DNA of 58,003 nt from an uncultured bacterium (GTDB taxonomy: Bacteria; Verrucomicrobiota; Kiritimatiellia; PWTM01), in assembly GCA_900661335.1 (NCBI GenBank), contig CAACVY010000006.1:1-58003 (forward strand), given 5' to 3'. How positions within the stretch are numbered: position 1 is the stretch's first letter; every line of letters begins with the position of its first letter. The notes below the pieces were generated by a model. The model had not been told where the DNA came from. It saw only the letters and a program-made list of their open reading frames with translations, and searched no databases. The position numbers were made by a program, and so were the translations under genes. Positions 27,568-35,800 of this stretch are shown piece after piece.

Positions 27568-28512
27568 ATGTTCAAGCGAATTCTCGTGACCGGTGCGACA
27601 GGATTTCTTGGCCACCACATCGTGCCACAATTGCGCGCGAAGTTTTCGGAGAGCACCGTCATCGGCGTCGGCCGACGGCAGGCCGATTTGTTGGTGCCCG
27701 GATCGGCCGAGCGTCTGCTGGCCGAAGTACAGCCCGATGCGGTCGTGCACTTGGCGGCGCGGTCTGGGGGCATCGAAGACAACCGATTGTGCCCCGCGGA
27801 CTACTTTTATGAAAACCTCATGATCAACACGGTCATGTTTCACGCCGCATTTCGCGCGGGCGTTCGAAAGTTCCTCACCTTGATGGGAGGTTGTTCCTAC
27901 CCCGCGCGGGCATCCTCCCCCATCGGCGAAGACCAAATGTGGGAGGGGTTTCCGCAAATCGAAAGTGCGGGGTACTCCGTAGCCAAAAAAGTGGTCCTGG
28001 TCCAGTCCTGGGCCTACCGAGTGCAACATGGGTTCAATTCCGTTGTCCTGATCCCGGGGAATGTCTACGGCGAGTACGACAACTTCAACCTCCGGCAAGC
28101 TCACGTGATCCCGGCGCTGATCCGCCGCATGGTGGAAGCCCGTGACCGAGGAGATGCCTACGTGGTCGCCTGGGGCACCGGACGCCCCGTGCGCGATTTC
28201 GTGTATGCGGGTGACGTGGCCGCGGTGATTCCATGGTTCCTGGCCCACTACGATTCGTCGGAGCCCGTTAATATCTCCACCGGAACCCGCACCTCCATTC
28301 GCGAACTCACCGAGACCGTAGCGCGGCTGACGGGGTTCCAAGGCGAAATCCGATGGGATACCAGCCGGCCCGATGGTCAAATGGAAAAAATTTTCGACGT
28401 GCGACGGCTCCACTCACTCGGTCTCTCTTGTTCCACGCCGCTGGAAGAAGGACTGCGCAAGACCATCGAATGGTTCGAGCGTGCCCGCCACGAAGGAACC
28501 GTGCGGTTGTGA
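27568..28512 (+). CDS. fcl: GDP-L-fucose synthase-like epimerase/reductase
   Basis: This is an extended SDR enzyme of the GDP-fucose synthase (Fcl/WcaG) type, converting a GDP-4-keto-6-deoxy sugar by epimerisation and NADPH reduction. The NADP-binding Rossmann motif GATGFLG is at residues 9-15; the substrate region shows MGGCSYPARASSPIGED, and the catalytic pair is in YSVAKK (Tyr about 136, Lys about 140). The length of 314 residues is normal. ATG at 27568 is preferred with GAAGG nine bases upstream; a GTG at 27559 would add three residues. It is the first gene of a six-gene operon with heptose genes, so the substrate may be a GDP-heptose derivative and not GDP-fucose. No GDP-mannose dehydratase lies in the window. 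Confidence 0.8.
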   Translation: MFKRILVTGATGFLGHHIVPQLRAKFSESTVIGVGRRQADLLVPGSAERLLAEVQPDAVVHLAARSGGIEDNRLCPADYFYENLMINTVMFHAAFRAGVRKFLTLMGGCSYPARASSPIGEDQMWEGFPQIESAGYSVAKKVVLVQSWAYRVQHGFNSVVLIPGNVYGEYDNFNLRQAHVIPALIRRMVEARDRGDAYVVAWGTGRPVRDFVYAGDVAAVIPWFLAHYDSSEPVNISTGTRTSIRELTETVARLTGFQGEIRWDTSRPDGQMEKIFDVRRLHSLGLSCSTPLEEGLRKTIEWFERARHEGTVRL

Positions 28513-29309
28513 ATCGGAGCTGTCTAGTCCTTGGTTCCAACGGGTTTGTGGGATCCGCCATCGTCGCGGAGGCCCGCCGACGAGGCTGGTCGTTATTGCC
28601 CGTGGACCGCAACGAGTACGAGGCGGCCATCGGAAGTTCGTGCAACGTTTTGATCAACGCAAACGGAAACTCCAAGAAATACCTCGCCGCCCAGGACCCT
28701 TCGATGGATTTCGACCTGTCTGTTCGCAGTGTCCGACACTCGCTGGACGATTTTCGCGCCGACTTGTACGTCTACCTCTCGACGATTGACGTGTATCCGG
28801 ACCCGAGCTCGCCGGCCACGACCGACGAAGACACGCCCATTGTACCCGAGCGCCTGTCCACCTACGGCCTTCACAAGTGGCTGGCGGAGAACCTCGTGGT
28901 CCAAGGTGCGCGGCGTTGGCTCATCCTCCGAATGGGAGGCTTCGTGGGCCCACGCTTGTGGAAGAATTCCATCTTCGACCTCCTGAAAGGCCACCCACTG
29001 CGCGTCCACCCCGATTCCGCCTACCAGTACCTCGACACGCGGGAGCTGGCACGGATTTTGTTCGACTTACTCGACAAGGGTGTGGAAGGCACGCGACTGA
29101 ACGTTTGCGGCGATGGCATCGTGACCCTGCGCGAGGTGGCGCAGTGGATCTCGGACGTGCCGCCTCCGACGCTGCATCCCGCGGTGCCCCTCGAGCGCTA
29201 CGAGATCGCGCTCGAACGCCTGAAAGCCATCCGGCCCCCGCCGCCCACCCGCGACACGGTCCGTGCGTTCATCGAAGAGTGCCGTCGGTTGGGAGGGATT
29301 CCCTCGTGA
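28509..29309 (+). CDS. NAD-dependent epimerase/dehydratase family (SDR) protein
   Basis: This is a second extended-SDR protein, 266 residues, from the GTG that overlaps the fcl stop (GTGA). The Rossmann motif is VLGSNGFVGSAIV near residues 6-18, and YLSTIDVYPD is the central strand. STYGLHKWLAENL gives the YxxxK catalytic pair (Tyr about 119, Lys about 123), and the later LDTRELARILFDLL resembles the C-terminal substrate part of sugar-nucleotide epimerases. It is shorter than GDP-mannose dehydratases, so it is probably a reductase or epimerase acting with the Fcl-like enzyme. The exact reaction cannot be read from the sequence. Confidence 0.75.
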   Translation: MNRSCLVLGSNGFVGSAIVAEARRRGWSLLPVDRNEYEAAIGSSCNVLINANGNSKKYLAAQDPSMDFDLSVRSVRHSLDDFRADLYVYLSTIDVYPDPSSPATTDEDTPIVPERLSTYGLHKWLAENLVVQGARRWLILRMGGFVGPRLWKNSIFDLLKGHPLRVHPDSAYQYLDTRELARILFDLLDKGVEGTRLNVCGDGIVTLREVAQWISDVPPPTLHPAVPLERYEIALERLKAIRPPPPTRDTVRAFIEECRRLGGIPS

Positions 29310-30298
29310 TCATCGCTCGTGCACCGTTTCGAATCAGTTTTTTCGGCGGGGGGACCGATTTCCCCGAGTTTTATCGCGAGCACGGCGGCGAGGTACTGGC
29401 CGCCACCATCCACGCCTACACCTACATCTCCCTCCACCGCCTGAGCCCTTTGTTTACCTACCGGTTTCGCGCCAGTTACTCACGCACCGAATTAGTGCGA
29501 GACCCGGCGGAGTTCCAACACCCCCTCATCCGCGAGTGTCTCCGCATGTTGGATGTCCGCGACGGATTGGAAATCGTTCACGTGGCGGACCTGCCCGGTC
29601 GCACGGGCCTGGGCAGCTCCTCGGCCTTCACGGTGGCGCTGCTGCACGCGTTGCATGCATTCCGCGGCGAGACGGTACATCCTGAGGACTTGGCCCGAGA
29701 AGCCATTGAGGTGGAGCGCCACCGCGTCGGAGACGTGGGAGGGCATCAGGACCAGTATCTGGCAGCCTACGGCGGCATTGTGCGAATCGAATTCGGACCC
29801 GGCGATCGCGTGTCCGTCATTCGGCTCCCGCTCCGCCGAGCCGCGGTGGAAGAGCTCGAGCGGCATATCCTACTGTTCTATTTGGGTCGCGAAGAGTCCG
29901 CCCAAGCGATTCTGAACGAACAGGTCCATCGAACCCGCCACAACCGTACCGCGTTGCGTCAGCTCCGCGCACTAGTCCCGCAAGCTGTGCGCGCATTGGA
30001 AACCCATGACTGGACTGCGATCGGACAACTCCTGCACGAAGGCTGGAGCCTGAAAAAATCACTCGCACGAGGAATTTCGACCTGCGAGATCGACGATGTG
30101 TATGCCACAGCGCGACGCGCGGGAGCCTTGGGCGGCAAACTTTTGGGCGCCGGAGGCCGAGGGTTCGTCCTCGTCTGGGCGCCGCCCGAACGGCATCGCG
30201 CCATCCGCCGCGCACTGCACCGACTGCGGGAAGTTCACGTGCGGCTCGGCTCGGAAGGCAGTCGGATTATCTTCCAGGACGACATGGCTTCCTCATGA
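29306..30298 (+). CDS. hddA: GHMP kinase, D-glycero-D-manno-heptose 7-phosphate kinase-like
   Basis: This is a GHMP-superfamily sugar kinase of the HddA type, which phosphorylates heptose 7-phosphate at C1 in the GDP-D-glycero-alpha-D-manno-heptose pathway. The start (ARAPFRISFFGGGTDFPEFY) is the characteristic HddA signature. The GHMP ATP loop is LPGRTGLGSSSAFTVALLHA at about residues 97-116, and the third motif is GGKLLGAGGRGF near 280. The length of 330 residues matches the family. GTG at 29306 has GGGAGGG upstream and overlaps the preceding stop (GTGA). The next gene begins inside its stop (ATGA). The alternative is a fucose or other sugar 1-kinase of the same subfamily. Confidence 0.8.
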   Translation: MIIARAPFRISFFGGGTDFPEFYREHGGEVLAATIHAYTYISLHRLSPLFTYRFRASYSRTELVRDPAEFQHPLIRECLRMLDVRDGLEIVHVADLPGRTGLGSSSAFTVALLHALHAFRGETVHPEDLAREAIEVERHRVGDVGGHQDQYLAAYGGIVRIEFGPGDRVSVIRLPLRRAAVEELERHILLFYLGREESAQAILNEQVHRTRHNRTALRQLRALVPQAVRALETHDWTAIGQLLHEGWSLKKSLARGISTCEIDDVYATARRAGALGGKLLGAGGRGFVLVWAPPERHRAIRRALHRLREVHVRLGSEGSRIIFQDDMASS

Positions 30299-31326
30299 CC
30301 ACTGTGGAGACCGCCCCAGCTTCCGACGCGCCCCCTCTCGTCTCCGTCATCGTGCCCCTGCGCAACGAGGAAACCACCGTCCACTGGCTGCTGGACTCGC
30401 TGGAGCGGCAGCAAACCAGTTTTCCTTGGGAAGTCATTTTTGTGGACGGGGGGTCCACCGACCGCACCTGCGAAATCATTGCCCGCCACCCGTTGGCGCG
30501 CCGCGTTCCTGTGCGCATTCTGTCCTCGCCTCCGGAGCGGCAAGGCATGAACCACGCCCGCAACGACGGCGCCAAGGCCGCCCGCGGATCCATTCTCCTC
30601 TTCGCGCAGGCGGACGTTCGCATCGAGGATCCCCACGCATTGGAAACTACCGTCCGATGTTTCGACGATCCCCAGGTCGTCGCCACGACGTTCACGGGCC
30701 TCGGCGCCGGCCGCGCATTCGCCGACTACGATTTTTGGGGTCAAGTGTTCATGGCTCGCTACCAGCGGCTCCGCTGCCTGCACGACCTGGATACGAAGTT
30801 CAACGCGGTGCGACGAGACGTCTTCGAACGGATCGGCGGCTTCGATGAACACCGCTTCCCCTTCGGAGGCGAGGACTTCGATTTCCGCGTCCGTCTGGCG
30901 CGGGAGGGGCGCATCGCCGACACGGGCATCGAAGTGGAACACCTGCATGGGTACGGTCGGCGACACCGACCTTGGGCCCTGTTGCGGAAATACGCACGCA
31001 ACGCAGAATGCATGGGCGCGACGGTGCCGGTCTATCTGCGCAATCTGGACCACGAACCTGGATACCTTCGCGACTTCACGCTGCGCAACGTGCTTGCGCT
31101 GGCCGCGATCGCTTCCTTGCACCCGGCCACGTGGCCGTGGACCCTTTTGGTCGTAGGGGCCTTTTCCGTTGCATGGAGCTGGCCCATCTACCGCGAAGTG
31201 CAAAGCTGGAAGCTCATCTGGGTGCCCGGCTTCGCGTTCTTGGTGATGTACGTGTTTGCCTTCTACTACCTACGTGGCTGGATCTTGGGCCGTACGCGTG
31301 TACGATTGCACACCACGTCCGGTTAG
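30295..31326 (+). CDS. Family 2 glycosyltransferase with C-terminal membrane helices
   Basis: This 343-residue inverting GT-A enzyme starts with the GT2 strand VSVIVPLRNEE, then VIFVDGGSTDRT (UDP/GDP-binding Asp) and a DxD-like LFAQADVRI. The acceptor loop contains GGFDEHRFPFGGEDFDFRVR, the ED-type motif of the family. Two hydrophobic segments (TLRNVLALAAIASLHPA region and FLVMYVFAFYYL) anchor it in the inner membrane. ATG at 30295 overlaps the kinase stop. It would transfer the sugar made by this operon to a lipid-linked or surface glycan; donor and acceptor are not known. Confidence 0.85.
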   Translation: MTTVETAPASDAPPLVSVIVPLRNEETTVHWLLDSLERQQTSFPWEVIFVDGGSTDRTCEIIARHPLARRVPVRILSSPPERQGMNHARNDGAKAARGSILLFAQADVRIEDPHALETTVRCFDDPQVVATTFTGLGAGRAFADYDFWGQVFMARYQRLRCLHDLDTKFNAVRRDVFERIGGFDEHRFPFGGEDFDFRVRLAREGRIADTGIEVEHLHGYGRRHRPWALLRKYARNAECMGATVPVYLRNLDHEPGYLRDFTLRNVLALAAIASLHPATWPWTLLVVGAFSVAWSWPIYREVQSWKLIWVPGFAFLVMYVFAFYYLRGWILGRTRVRLHTTSG

Positions 31327-31335
31327 GAGCTTGCT

Positions 31336-32187
31336 ATGAACGATCGCACCCGCGGCGCGTTCCGCCGACTGAAGTACCGCGATGTGGTCCGCATTCACGA
31401 CGACGTGATTCGGTTGGACCCTCAACTGCAACACTCCCGGGTCCATCCGGAGGCCCGCCGGGACATGCTCCGCCGTTTTCAAGCGATCCTCGACGCGATC
31501 GAAGCCCACGCGCCCTCTCCGCCGGTGATCGGCCAACTTCGTGGGCTCGAAGTCGGTGTGGGCGAAGGCACGTTGTGGCTCACGCTCGCCGAATTCTGCC
31601 CGCACATCCAGTGGGAAGGCGTGGACATTCCCCGCCGTCACGCCGCTTACCAAGAAGCCTTCGATTCGCTGATTCGCTCACGCGGACTTCAGCTCTCAGA
31701 GCTGGACCTGACCCGGTCGCCCTTGCCGCATCCGGATCTTTCATTCGACATCGTGACGCTGTCAGAAGTCGTGGAACACTTACCCCCGAACGTGTTGCTC
31801 CCGACGTTGCGCGAAATTTTTCGCGTGCTGCGACCGGGCGGCTTGCTGGTAACGACTTCGCCCAACCTCACAAGTCTCATGAACCGCGTATTGCTTTTGT
31901 TCGGCGCGAGCCCGTTCCACCTGCCGATCCCCGAGGACGTGGCCGGCTGCGCCACCTATCCCCACATCCATTTGTACACCGCCGGGGAGTTCGCCGCCCT
32001 CTGCCGACACGTCGGTTTCAAGGTCGTTCGAGTCCGCCACCTGACCTACCTCAGCGGCGCATTCTGCCAGTGCGGCCGGCCACTGCGCAACGCCCTCCTG
32101 CACACCTATCGCGGCCTAGAGGGATTGCTGGGCTCCCTATGGCCCCGACTGCGCGACGGCTGGTTGGTCGCATCCGTCACGCCATGA
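31336..32187 (+). CDS. SAM-dependent methyltransferase (class I)
   Basis: This 283-residue Rossmann-fold methyltransferase has motif I LRGLEVGVGEGTLWLTLAEF (about residues 63-82), motif IV FDIVTLSEVVEHLPP (about 138-152) and a post-motif VLRPGGLLVTTSPN. It lies within the glycan operon, nine bases after the glycosyltransferase, with TTAGGAGC before its ATG, and its stop overlaps the next gene by 4 nt. A sugar O-methyltransferase or a modifier of the glycan chain end is likely, but methylation of another substrate is possible. Confidence 0.85.
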   Translation: MNDRTRGAFRRLKYRDVVRIHDDVIRLDPQLQHSRVHPEARRDMLRRFQAILDAIEAHAPSPPVIGQLRGLEVGVGEGTLWLTLAEFCPHIQWEGVDIPRRHAAYQEAFDSLIRSRGLQLSELDLTRSPLPHPDLSFDIVTLSEVVEHLPPNVLLPTLREIFRVLRPGGLLVTTSPNLTSLMNRVLLLFGASPFHLPIPEDVAGCATYPHIHLYTAGEFAALCRHVGFKVVRVRHLTYLSGAFCQCGRPLRNALLHTYRGLEGLLGSLWPRLRDGWLVASVTP

Positions 32188-32969
32188 ACGCACCAGCCAT
32201 CCTCTTATGCGGGGGCCGTGCGACTCGACTCGCGTCGGTGGCTCCGAACCTTCCGAAAATCCTGGTCCCTGTGGCGGGTCGTCCGTTTTTGGAATGGCAG
32301 CTGGACTGGCTTGCGCGAGGTGGCGTGCGGCGGATTCATTTGGCGGCGGGACACCTGGCGCATTTGCTGGCTCAATGGTTGCGCGTACGCGCCGGCCTTG
32401 CGCCGGATGTATCGCTCGATCCGTGGCAAGCGGTTCCAGTACCCTTGCACCCGTCCGGGAGCGCGACGCACGACGCTCCAACGGTTCTGCTCGTCAGCAT
32501 GAGTGTCGAGCCACGCCCGCTCGACACAGGCGGAGGCACGCGCTTCGCCGCCAGCGGTCTGTCGGCGCCCTACTTTCTGGTCGTCAACGGCGACTCCTTT
32601 TTGCCCCACCTACGCGTCCAAGCCTTGGACGACACACTGGCCTCGCCGTCCAATCCTTGGATGGCTATGGCGGTGACACAGATTCCCGACGCCACCCGGT
32701 TCGGCACCGTGGAGATTCGCGAGCACCGAGTGGTGGGGTTTCTCGAAAAAGGGCGCGCGGGTCCTGGATGGATCAACGCCGGGGTGTACGCGATTCGGCG
32801 CGAGGCGCTGGACAGTTTACCTGCGGATTCCCCGCTTTCACTCGAACGGGACGTGTTTCCGGCGTGGGCGGCCGCCAAACAGATCCTTGCGGTTCCAGTG
32901 GAGCCGCCGCTGTATGACATCGGGACTCCGGAAGGTTGGAAAGAACTCGAAGCTGCCATGAAAGCATGA
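32184..32969 (+). CDS. hddC: NDP-sugar nucleotidyltransferase, HddC-like
   Basis: This 261-residue nucleotidyltransferase has a GT-A-like fold: LLCGGRATRLASVAPNLPK is the GG..TR..P..PK nucleotide signature (Gly and Arg kept, the second Gly replaced by Arg-Ala). PVAGRPFLEWQLDWL and VNGDSF (metal Asp) follow, then VVGFLEKG and INAGVYAIRRE. It resembles D-glycero-alpha-D-manno-heptose 1-phosphate guanylyltransferase (HddC). That fits the HddA-like kinase two genes upstream: together they would make GDP-heptose from heptose 7-phosphate. ATG at 32184 overlaps the methyltransferase stop. It ends the operon. Another sugar 1-phosphate is a possible substrate. Confidence 0.75.
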   Translation: MNAPAILLCGGRATRLASVAPNLPKILVPVAGRPFLEWQLDWLARGGVRRIHLAAGHLAHLLAQWLRVRAGLAPDVSLDPWQAVPVPLHPSGSATHDAPTVLLVSMSVEPRPLDTGGGTRFAASGLSAPYFLVVNGDSFLPHLRVQALDDTLASPSNPWMAMAVTQIPDATRFGTVEIREHRVVGFLEKGRAGPGWINAGVYAIRREALDSLPADSPLSLERDVFPAWAAAKQILAVPVEPPLYDIGTPEGWKELEAAMKA

Positions 32970-33005
32970 CGCAGCATGTTGCAGCGCGGACTCGATGCGG
33001 GGAGA

Positions 33006-33080
33006 TGGTGGGCGCTACAGGATTTGAACCTGTGACCTCCTGCGTGTGAAGCAGGCGCTCTCCCACTAAGCTAAGCGCCC
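33006..33080 (-). tRNA. tRNA-Val (anticodon CAC)
   Basis: The minus strand folds as a full cloverleaf: acceptor GGGCGCT pairs with AGCGCCC, the anticodon stem CCTGC/GCAGG encloses TTCACAC (anticodon CAC, codon GTG), and the T arm has GGTTCAAATCC. Discriminator A and an encoded CCA are present at 33006-33009. A strong promoter lies upstream. Confidence 0.95.
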
Positions 33081-33092
33081 AAGTCCATCCAA

Positions 33093-33121
33093 TACTTACC
33101 CGGCCCCGCCCACCGTGTCAA
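33093..33121 (-). promoter_or_regulatory. Promoter of tRNA-Val
   Basis: On the minus strand a perfect TTGACA is followed after 17 bases by TAAGTA, ending 12 bases before the tRNA 5' end. The -35 element is ideal and the -10 is moderate. Confidence 0.6.
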
Positions 33122-33320
33122 CCTATCGAACCGATCGCTGGGGGGAAGCGAGCGAAGGGACGACATGGAACGATTCGATCCGCGTCGTGGGCGCTCGCTC
33201 GCCTTCATGGTCCACGCACGTCGGAACAATCCGGCGTTTCGCGGGACGTCATAACACGCAGCGCCAACGCTGGTCTGAAATGCCTGGTTTCGCTCATTGA
33301 ATCGGATCTCGATCTCGTGC

Positions 33321-33350
33321 TTGAGTCCATGCCGTCCTCGCGAGTACTCT
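33321..33350 (+). promoter_or_regulatory. Promoter candidate for the homocysteine methyltransferase gene
   Basis: TTGAGT and TACTCT are separated by 18 bases, ending 23 bases before ATG 33374. Both elements are imperfect. Confidence 0.3.
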
Positions 33351-33373
33351 GTAGCTAGGAGCGGTTGAACCAC

Positions 33374-34273
33374 ATGACGCGACCATCGCTTCTTTCACGC
33401 TTGGCCGCCGGCGAGGTTTTGGTCTCCGACGGTGCGTGGGGCACATTCCTACAAGCCCGAGGTCTCCCAGCTGGCGAAGCGCCCGAATTGTGGAACGTCG
33501 AACATCCGGAGGTGGTCTCGGAGATCGCGGTCGCCTACCTCGCGGCGGGGGCCGACATGATCGAGACGAACAGTTTCGGCGGCAACCGTGTCCGGCTGGC
33601 CTCGCACGGACTGGCGGAGCGAGCTGCGGAATTGAACGAAGCCGCCGCGCGAATCTCCCGTGCCGCCGCAGGAGAGGATCACTATGTGCTCGGCTCCATG
33701 GGCCCCACGGGCGCAATCCTGGCGCTGGGCGACGTCAGCGAGGACACCGTGGCCGAGGCGTTCGCCGAACAAGCTCGTGCCCTCGATCGCGGAGGCGTGG
33801 ATGTTCTGTGCCTTGAGACCTTTTCCGCCTTGGACGAGGCACTCCTTGCAGTGCGGGCCGCGCGCTCAGTCTCGTCATTGCCCATCGCCTGCACGTTCAC
33901 GTTCGAGTCGGGCGGTCCGGAACCACGCACCATGATGGGCCACACGCCTGAGGAAGTGGCCCAGGCGCTGCGTGAGGCGGGAGTGGACATCCTCGGAACC
34001 AACTGCGGGCGAGGCATTGCCGGTATGATCGAAATCGTTCGCGCCATGCGCCGGGTCGTTTCGGATCGCCCGATTCTGGTCCACGCCAACGCGGGGTTGC
34101 CGACGCTGCACGGAGGCCGCCCGGTTTGGCCCGATACGCCCGAGTATATGGCGCGCCTCGTGCCGGAGCTCTTGGCCGCCGGGGCCTCCATCGTCGGCGG
34201 CTGTTGCGGCACGACGCCGGATCATGTCCGCGCCATTCGCCGAGCTGTGGACGAGTGGCGCGCGCAGCGATGA
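33374..34273 (+). CDS. Homocysteine S-methyltransferase family protein
   Basis: This 299-residue TIM-barrel protein corresponds to the homocysteine-binding domain of cobalamin-dependent methionine synthase or to a stand-alone homocysteine methyltransferase. The start (VLVSDGAWGTFLQARGL) and AGADMIETNSFGGNR are family motifs. The zinc ligands are seen in LGTNCGRG (Cys about 214) and IVGGCCGTTPDHV (Cys pair about 278-279). Cobalamin and folate domains are absent, so it acts alone or with separate proteins, for example in methyl transfer from betaine or corrinoid proteins. ATG at 33374 is twelve bases after AGGAG; a TTG at 33365 would be only three away, so the start is slightly uncertain. It is coupled to the next gene by ATGA. 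Confidence 0.85.
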   Translation: MTRPSLLSRLAAGEVLVSDGAWGTFLQARGLPAGEAPELWNVEHPEVVSEIAVAYLAAGADMIETNSFGGNRVRLASHGLAERAAELNEAAARISRAAAGEDHYVLGSMGPTGAILALGDVSEDTVAEAFAEQARALDRGGVDVLCLETFSALDEALLAVRAARSVSSLPIACTFTFESGGPEPRTMMGHTPEEVAQALREAGVDILGTNCGRGIAGMIEIVRAMRRVVSDRPILVHANAGLPTLHGGRPVWPDTPEYMARLVPELLAAGASIVGGCCGTTPDHVRAIRRAVDEWRAQR

Positions 34274-35214
34274 GGAAGCGGTCCTATCTGTTCCTCGGCG
34301 CGGGCGGCGTGGGCGGATACTACGGCGCTCTGCTTCATCTGGCCGGCCACCCAGTTTGCTGGCTGGTGCGTTCCGATGCCCAACTCTGGCGAACCCATGG
34401 TCTCCTGCTCGAAAGTCGCGGCCAGCGATGGCGCATCGAGAACCCGGAAGTCTACGATTCGCCCGCGGATCTGCCCGCCGCGGATGTGGTGGTCGTCGCG
34501 TGGAAAACCACTTCCAACCAGTTCCTTCCCGAGGTGTTGCCGCGCGCTGTGCCCAGCCCGAATACTCCAGTGGTCTTGATGCAAAATGGGCTGGGATCCG
34601 AAGAGGATGCTGCGTGCGTGCTCGGACCCAATCACCCGATCTTGGGCGGCCTATGCTTCCTCTGCAGCCACAAGGTCGGGCCTGGGCACATCCGTCACCT
34701 CGACTACGGCATGGTCACCCTTGCATCGTGGTCCCCGACCGGTGCGCCGACAGGCCCAACTCCCATCGCCGAACAGATCGCCGCGGACTTGGCAAGTGCC
34801 GGCGTCGAGGTCAGTGTCTCACCGGACTTGGTTCTATCGAGGTGGAAGAAGTTGGTGTGGAACATCCCATTCAGCGGCCTCTGCGTCGCCCTGCGGACGG
34901 ACACGCGAAAACTCGTCCAAGATCCATCCACGCGGGCCCTGGCACGAGACTTAATGCGCGAAGTTCAAGCGGGCGCTCGAGCCCTAGGTCGATGCATTCC
35001 GGACGAGTTCCTGGACTACATGTTTGAACTGACCGATCGCATGACCCCCTACGCGCCCAGCATGCAATTGGACTTCGAAGCCGGACGGCCCATGGAGATC
35101 GAGGCGATTTACGAGCGCCCTGTGGCGCTCGCCCGCAAACACGGCGCGGAGATGCCTCGCGTAGACTGCCTGGCCCAGCTGTTACGATTCATGGAAGGCC
35201 ATCGAAGCCGCTGA
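34270..35214 (+). CDS. panE: 2-dehydropantoate 2-reductase family protein
   Basis: This 314-residue NADPH-dependent reductase of the ketopantoate reductase family normally makes pantoate for pantothenate and CoA. The Rossmann motif GAGGVGGYYGA is at about residues 9-19; QNGLGSEED lies near 100; the catalytic Lys is in SRWKKLVWNIPFSG (about 193-206); and MQLDFEAGRPMEIEAIYERP is the typical C-terminal signature with catalytic Asp/Glu. ATG at 34270 overlaps the upstream stop. Paralogues acting on other 2-oxo acids are common, so the pantoate role is probable but not certain. Confidence 0.8.
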   Translation: MRKRSYLFLGAGGVGGYYGALLHLAGHPVCWLVRSDAQLWRTHGLLLESRGQRWRIENPEVYDSPADLPAADVVVVAWKTTSNQFLPEVLPRAVPSPNTPVVLMQNGLGSEEDAACVLGPNHPILGGLCFLCSHKVGPGHIRHLDYGMVTLASWSPTGAPTGPTPIAEQIAADLASAGVEVSVSPDLVLSRWKKLVWNIPFSGLCVALRTDTRKLVQDPSTRALARDLMREVQAGARALGRCIPDEFLDYMFELTDRMTPYAPSMQLDFEAGRPMEIEAIYERPVALARKHGAEMPRVDCLAQLLRFMEGHRSR

Positions 35215-35800
35215 CCTTCCATGGGACAGCCGCGGTCTTGAATTAGAGCGAATCCCCAGGGCACTGGTTCCCACCACCTCGCATAGGCCATCCGCGCGGT
35301 TGGGCCGTATCCGATCCTTTGAGTTCGGCAGGATCGGAAGTATACAGGCGTAGTCTGCGAACAGTGAGAAGACGAAGGATGAGGCATCTTCGTGAGCGGC
35401 CAAAGCCGGCAAGCTGCGGCATGGTAGCGGGAACAGTCTAAGCGCTGGCCCAGCAGCCGATGAAGCAAGCAACGTTCTGCGCCCAGCAAGCGGAGTGGGA
35501 AAGGCGGGCGCACACGAGTGGGCGACGTGCTTGGAGGATCAGTTCACGGTGGGTGCCGGTTCGAAGGTGGGTATGCACGAGCCTACGCGAACCTACTTCG
35601 AACGCGACTGAAGGGACCTGTAGGCTCGGAGCACGGGCACGTTCTGGGTTCGGACGCCAGATGCCAAGCAACGTTTCCACCATCGTCATCACCTGGTCAC
35701 ACGCGAAGGCCGCTTCCGCGCGCCAGCCCAAAGTGGTCCTCCACCGACCACCTGGACCCACATGAGACGAATGGCGAACCGGCGGCGTACGGCTCGAAGC
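35215..35800. other. 586-bp gap between convergent genes
   Basis: No gene is supported; the frames lack ribosome-binding sites and family features. The only structure seen is the inverted repeat at 35311-35337. Confidence 0.5.
35311..35337. repeat. Perfect 8-bp inverted repeat
   Basis: CCGATCCT and AGGATCGG are separated by 11 bases, about 100 bases after the panE stop. No T-run follows on either strand, so it is a hairpin or operator candidate and not a typical terminator. Confidence 0.45.

Noticed and set aside
30972-32183. N-terminal 400 residues of a 665-aa frame ending in the HddC-like gene
   Set aside because: Only the part from 32184 has a protein family. The rest overlaps the glycosyltransferase and methyltransferase in another frame.
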